Of a stretch of 7,377 nucleotides of DNA, positions 5,646 through 7,377 are shown piece by piece. The notes under the pieces were generated by a model. The model made no database searches and had not been told where the DNA came from. It was given only the letters and a program-made list of their open reading frames with translations. Positions within the stretch are counted from its first letter, which is position 1. Every line of letters starts with the position of its first letter. This DNA is from Pseudomonadota bacterium (GTDB lineage: Bacteria; Pseudomonadota; Gammaproteobacteria; Burkholderiales; Methylophilaceae): positions 1 to 7,377 of the forward strand of contig JAKPIR010000025.1 in NCBI GenBank assembly GCA_029549705.1. The letters run 5' to 3'. The position numbers and the translations under genes are program-made.

Positions 5646-6494
5646 ATGATATGCAAAATCTTGATGCGACCTAATCAATCAATTCAGCAAAATCCGCAAT
5701 CGTCTATCAGTACCAAGCAGGCGATAGGCGTGTTTGATTCGGGTGTAGGCGGAATTTCGGTGTTACAGCACATTCATGCTTTGCTGCCGCATGAAGATTT
5801 GATTTACGTGGCCGATAGCAAATACGCGCCTTATGGCAGCAAAACACCCGAAGAAATCACTGAACGCTGCCTTGCGCTCGCTGATTTTTTAATCGCCAAA
5901 CAGGTGAAAGCACTTGTTGTGGCTTGCAATACTGCCACAGCCGCCGCCATTGATGCCATGCGTGAAAAATACACCTTACCCATTATCGGTATGGAACCCG
6001 CTGTAAAACCCGCCGCCGAAGCCAGCAAAAACGGCATTGTCGGCGTGCTGGCCACCGTCGGCACGCTTAAAAGTGCACAGTTTGCGGCATTGTTAGAAAG
6101 TTATGGCCGTAATGTAAAAGTCGTCACGCAAGCCTGTGTGGGCTTGGTGGAATGTGTGGAGCGTGGCGAACTGCATACCGAAAATACCAAAGCGCTCATT
6201 CAACAATATTGCGCACCCTTATTGGCCGAAGGCGCAGATACGATAGTGCTAGGCTGTACGCATTATCCATTTGTAAAGTCAGTGATACGAGAAGTCGTCG
6301 GTGAAAAAGTCACGTTGATTGATACAGGCGCTGCGGTGGCAAAACAACTCAAACGTCAATTGGCAGATAGTCAGTTATTAGCAGCGGAAACCCAACCAGC
6401 AGAAGTGACTTTTTGGACAAATAGCGAAGCTGAAAATGCCGCGCAAATCATTGCAGCATTGTGGGGAAAAAGCGCAGCAGTTAACCGAATTTAA
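5646..6494 (+). CDS. murI: Glutamate racemase
   Basis: Interconverts L- and D-glutamate without cofactor, providing D-glutamate for the peptidoglycan stem peptide. Key features are GVFDSGVGG at 28-36, with Asp31-Ser32; DSKYAPYGSK at 57-66, with the Tyr63-Gly64 pair; ACNTATAAA at 93-101, with catalytic Cys94; EPAVKPA at 117-123; and VLGCTHYP at 201-208, with the second catalytic Cys204 and His206. Length with this start is 282. The conserved core begins only near residue 25, so the first 24 residues are a Gln/Asn/Ser-rich extension. Two starts are possible, the ATG at 5646 and the in-frame ATG at 5664 (Met7). Neither has a Shine-Dalgarno sequence. The predicted transcription start near 5639 leaves only about 7 nt of leader for the first, so 5664 may be the real one. 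The gene is divergent from pcnB and convergent with the zinc-finger gene. Confidence 0.96.
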   Translation: MICKILMRPNQSIQQNPQSSISTKQAIGVFDSGVGGISVLQHIHALLPHEDLIYVADSKYAPYGSKTPEEITERCLALADFLIAKQVKALVVACNTATAAAIDAMREKYTLPIIGMEPAVKPAAEASKNGIVGVLATVGTLKSAQFAALLESYGRNVKVVTQACVGLVECVERGELHTENTKALIQQYCAPLLAEGADTIVLGCTHYPFVKSVIREVVGEKVTLIDTGAAVAKQLKRQLADSQLLAAETQPAEVTFWTNSEAENAAQIIAALWGKSAAVNRI

Positions 6495-6552
6495 TAGGTT
6501 GGTGATACCCTGAAAAACCGTATTTTCTATATTCAATTAACTCCGAGAGAAA

Positions 6553-6599
6553 AACGCTGCCCTGGAAGCCTTGTAAATAAAGGCTTCCAGGGCAGCGTT
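6553..6599 (-). terminator. Intrinsic terminator, 20-bp perfect stem
   Basis: A perfect inverted repeat has arms at 6553-6572 and 6580-6599 and a 7-nt loop (GTAAATA). On the minus strand the stem runs into TTTTTCTCTC, counting the last two stem bases, so it works best as the terminator of ilvE/zinc-finger transcripts; the zinc-finger stop is at 6623. On the + strand, 58 nt after the murI stop, it is followed by AAAGAAG rather than a T run. It may still block read-through, but would be a weaker terminator for murI. Confidence 0.8.
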
Positions 6600-6622
6600 A
6601 AAGAAGACGTGCCTAATTGTGC

Positions 6623-6826
6623 CTAATGATGCTTAACGTGCTCGCCCGCTTTTAACTTATATGTTGTACCGCAGTAAGGGCAGGCCACTTTACCCGTGGC
6701 AGCAACATCTAAAAACACGCGTGGGTGCGATGACCATTGCGCAACTGCATCGGTCGGGCAGTGTAGCGGTAAGTCTTTGGCGGTGACTTCCGTGAATTTA
6801 ATATCATGGTCTTTTATTTGGGACAT
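6623..6826 (-). CDS. Small CHCC-type zinc-finger domain protein
   Basis: A 67-residue protein with candidate zinc ligands Cys23, His34, Cys49 and Cys52, within LHCP, SSHPRVFLDV and GKVACPYCGTTYKL. This C-H-C-C pattern matches the zf-CHCC family, whose mitochondrial relative is the NDUFS6 subunit of complex I. The bacterial role is not established, and none is assigned here. The tail ends in a His-rich stretch (EHVKHH). It has the best ribosome-binding site in the window (TAAGGAG, 10 nt before ATG). It lies 106 nt downstream of ilvE on the same strand and ahead of a strong minus-strand terminator, so it is probably the last gene of an ilvE transcript. From general knowledge, this neighbour pair recurs in betaproteobacteria. 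Family call is firm; function is open. Confidence 0.9.
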   Translation of the reverse strand: MSQIKDHDIKFTEVTAKDLPLHCPTDAVAQWSSHPRVFLDVAATGKVACPYCGTTYKLKAGEHVKHH

Positions 6827-6836
6827 TTCTTATAAT

Positions 6837-6843
6837 CTCCTTA
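6837..6843 (-). promoter_or_regulatory. Strong Shine-Dalgarno site of the zinc-finger gene
   Basis: The minus strand reads TAAGGAG, ending 10 nt before the ATG at 6826. It supports that start. It contrasts with panC, panB, the kinase gene, folK, pcnB and murI, none of which shows a clear Shine-Dalgarno sequence. Confidence 0.75.
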
Positions 6844-6846
6844 AAT

Positions 6847-6923
6847 CGTCATTCCGTGCTTGACACGGAATCCAGCGTCGTTAAATTCAAAAGACAATGG
6901 ATTCCGACTTTCGTTGGAATGAC
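6847..6923. repeat. Composite inverted-repeat element (dispersed REP/MITE-like)
   Basis: A 77-bp element fills most of the ilvE/zinc-finger gap. Its ends are inverted copies: CGTCATTCC (6847-6855) and GGAATGACG (6915-6923). Its inner parts are also inverted: CGGAATCCA (6866-6874) and TGGATTCCG (6898-6906). Each half folds by itself: ATTCCGTG/CACGGAAT around CTTGA (6851-6871), and ATTCCGAC/GTTGGAAT with one G-T pair around TTTC (6901-6920). 'GTCATTCC...GGAATCCA' units of this sort are widely dispersed in bacterial intergenic regions. It begins 9 nt after the ilvE stop (reading the minus strand) and stays clear of the zinc-finger Shine-Dalgarno. It could stabilise ilvE mRNA or tune downstream expression; this is inference. 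Confidence 0.75.
6860..6887 (+). promoter_or_regulatory. Possible promoter within the repeat, antisense to ilvE
   Basis: TTGACA (6860-6865; 6 of 6) forms part of the loop and stem of the left repeat hairpin. It is followed after 16 nt by TAAATT (6882-6887; 4 of 6). It points towards the 3' end of ilvE and would give an antisense RNA. This is a sequence match only and may be a by-product of the repeat. Confidence 0.22.
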
Positions 6924-6932
6924 GACTATGGT

Positions 6933-7377
6933 TTAAACCAACGTCAACCAATGCGCATGTTTAGCTGATTTACCTTTAACCACATCAAAGTATAAACTCT
7001 GCAGTTTTTCAGTCATTTCACCACGTACGCCCGTGCCGATAGCGCGGTTGTCCAACTCGCGGATTGGGGTCACTTCAGCAGCCGTGCCAGTAAAGAAGGC
7101 TTCATCGGCGCCATAGACTTCATCACGGGTAATACGTTTTTCAATCACTTCAATGCCGAGTTCTTTGGCAAGCGTCACAATCGTATCACGCGTAATGCCT
7201 TCAAGCGCGGATGTGAGGTCAGGTGTATACAGTTTGCCGTTACGTACGATAAAAATATTTTCGCCTGAGCCTTCAGCAACAAAGCCGTCCACGTCTAACA
7301 ATAACGCCTCTTGGTAGCCATCTTGCGCGGCTTCTTGGTGCGCTAAAATACTGTTCATGTAGTTACCGTTGGCTTTG
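6933..7377 (-). CDS. ilvE: Branched-chain amino acid aminotransferase, C-terminal part (5' end outside window)
   Basis: PLP-dependent class IV aminotransferase that interconverts Leu, Ile and Val with their 2-oxo acids, using glutamate/2-oxoglutarate. The reading frame is open to the window edge, giving 147 residues. The Met at 7358 is internal, not the start: it is preceded in frame by KANGNY, and the family has K-x-x-G-N-Y there. The lysine at 7374-7376, the first full codon of the window, aligns with the PLP-binding lysine (Lys159 of E. coli IlvE). Other marks are GYQEALLLDVDGFVAEGSGE with ENIF after it, GITRDTI, LAKELGIEV, and ADEAFFTGTAAEVTPIREL, the usual C-terminal active-site loop. 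The C-terminus is complete. The product of the reverse Val reaction, 2-oxoisovalerate, is also the PanB substrate. The zinc-finger gene follows on the same strand. Confidence 0.96.
   Translation of the reverse strand, partial: KANGNYMNSILAHQEAAQDGYQEALLLDVDGFVAEGSGENIFIVRNGKLYTPDLTSALEGITRDTIVTLAKELGIEVIEKRITRDEVYGADEAFFTGTAAEVTPIRELDNRAIGTGVRGEMTEKLQSLYFDVVKGKSAKHAHWLTLV

Noticed and set aside
1..7377. Search by eye for tRNA/rRNA genes, CRISPR arrays, riboswitches, transposases, phage or defence genes.
   Set aside because: Nothing supportable was seen. All stretches longer than 300 bases are occupied by genes.

Overview
The window looks like a chromosomal housekeeping segment of a betaproteobacterium, most likely a methylotroph of the Methylophilaceae (Methylotenera/Methylophilus-like). 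This placement is an inference. It rests on the clustering of folK, a deoxynucleoside kinase, panB and panC behind pcnB, on the ilvE/CHCC zinc-finger pair, on a PEP-CTERM exported protein, on moderate GC content, and on the general look of the proteins. No rRNA or tRNA gene, CRISPR array, transposase or phage gene was seen.

Layout, left to right. Positions 1-237 hold the 3' end of an NTF2-like (lumazine-binding-type) protein on the + strand. It converges on panC (251-1114, -). A 202-nt intergenic region separates panC from a divergently transcribed exported PEP-CTERM protein (1317-2225, +), which has a recognisable promoter and ribosome-binding site. That gene ends one base short of the stop codon of panB (2227-3039, -). 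panB is the last gene of a compact minus-strand run pcnB - folK - dNK - panB (5557 down to 2227), with a 6-nt gap and then two 4-nt ATGA overlaps. A short divergent promoter region (5558-5645) separates pcnB from murI (5646-6494, +). A long perfect hairpin (6553-6599) closes the convergent interval between murI and a small CHCC zinc-finger gene (6623-6826, -). Upstream of that gene are a composite inverted-repeat element (6847-6923) and the 3' part of ilvE (6933 to the window edge, -).

How the genes fit together. PanB and PanC catalyse two steps of pantothenate (CoA precursor) synthesis. FolK makes the pterin pyrophosphate for folate, and PanB itself uses 5,10-methylene-tetrahydrofolate, so folate and pantothenate supply are metabolically linked. 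IlvE acts in branched-chain amino acid synthesis, which shares 2-oxoisovalerate, the PanB substrate. The deoxynucleoside kinase salvages DNA precursors, PcnB polyadenylates RNA and MurI supplies D-glutamate for peptidoglycan.

Nothing here is clearly an undescribed system. The best leads are: the secreted PEP-CTERM protein of unknown function lying antisense between panB and panC, possibly making a noncontiguous operon; a G8 tract encoding the catalytic GG motif of pcnB; two face-to-face perfect -10 hexamers between pcnB and murI; a possibly leaderless panC; and the composite dispersed-type repeat between ilvE and the zinc-finger gene.
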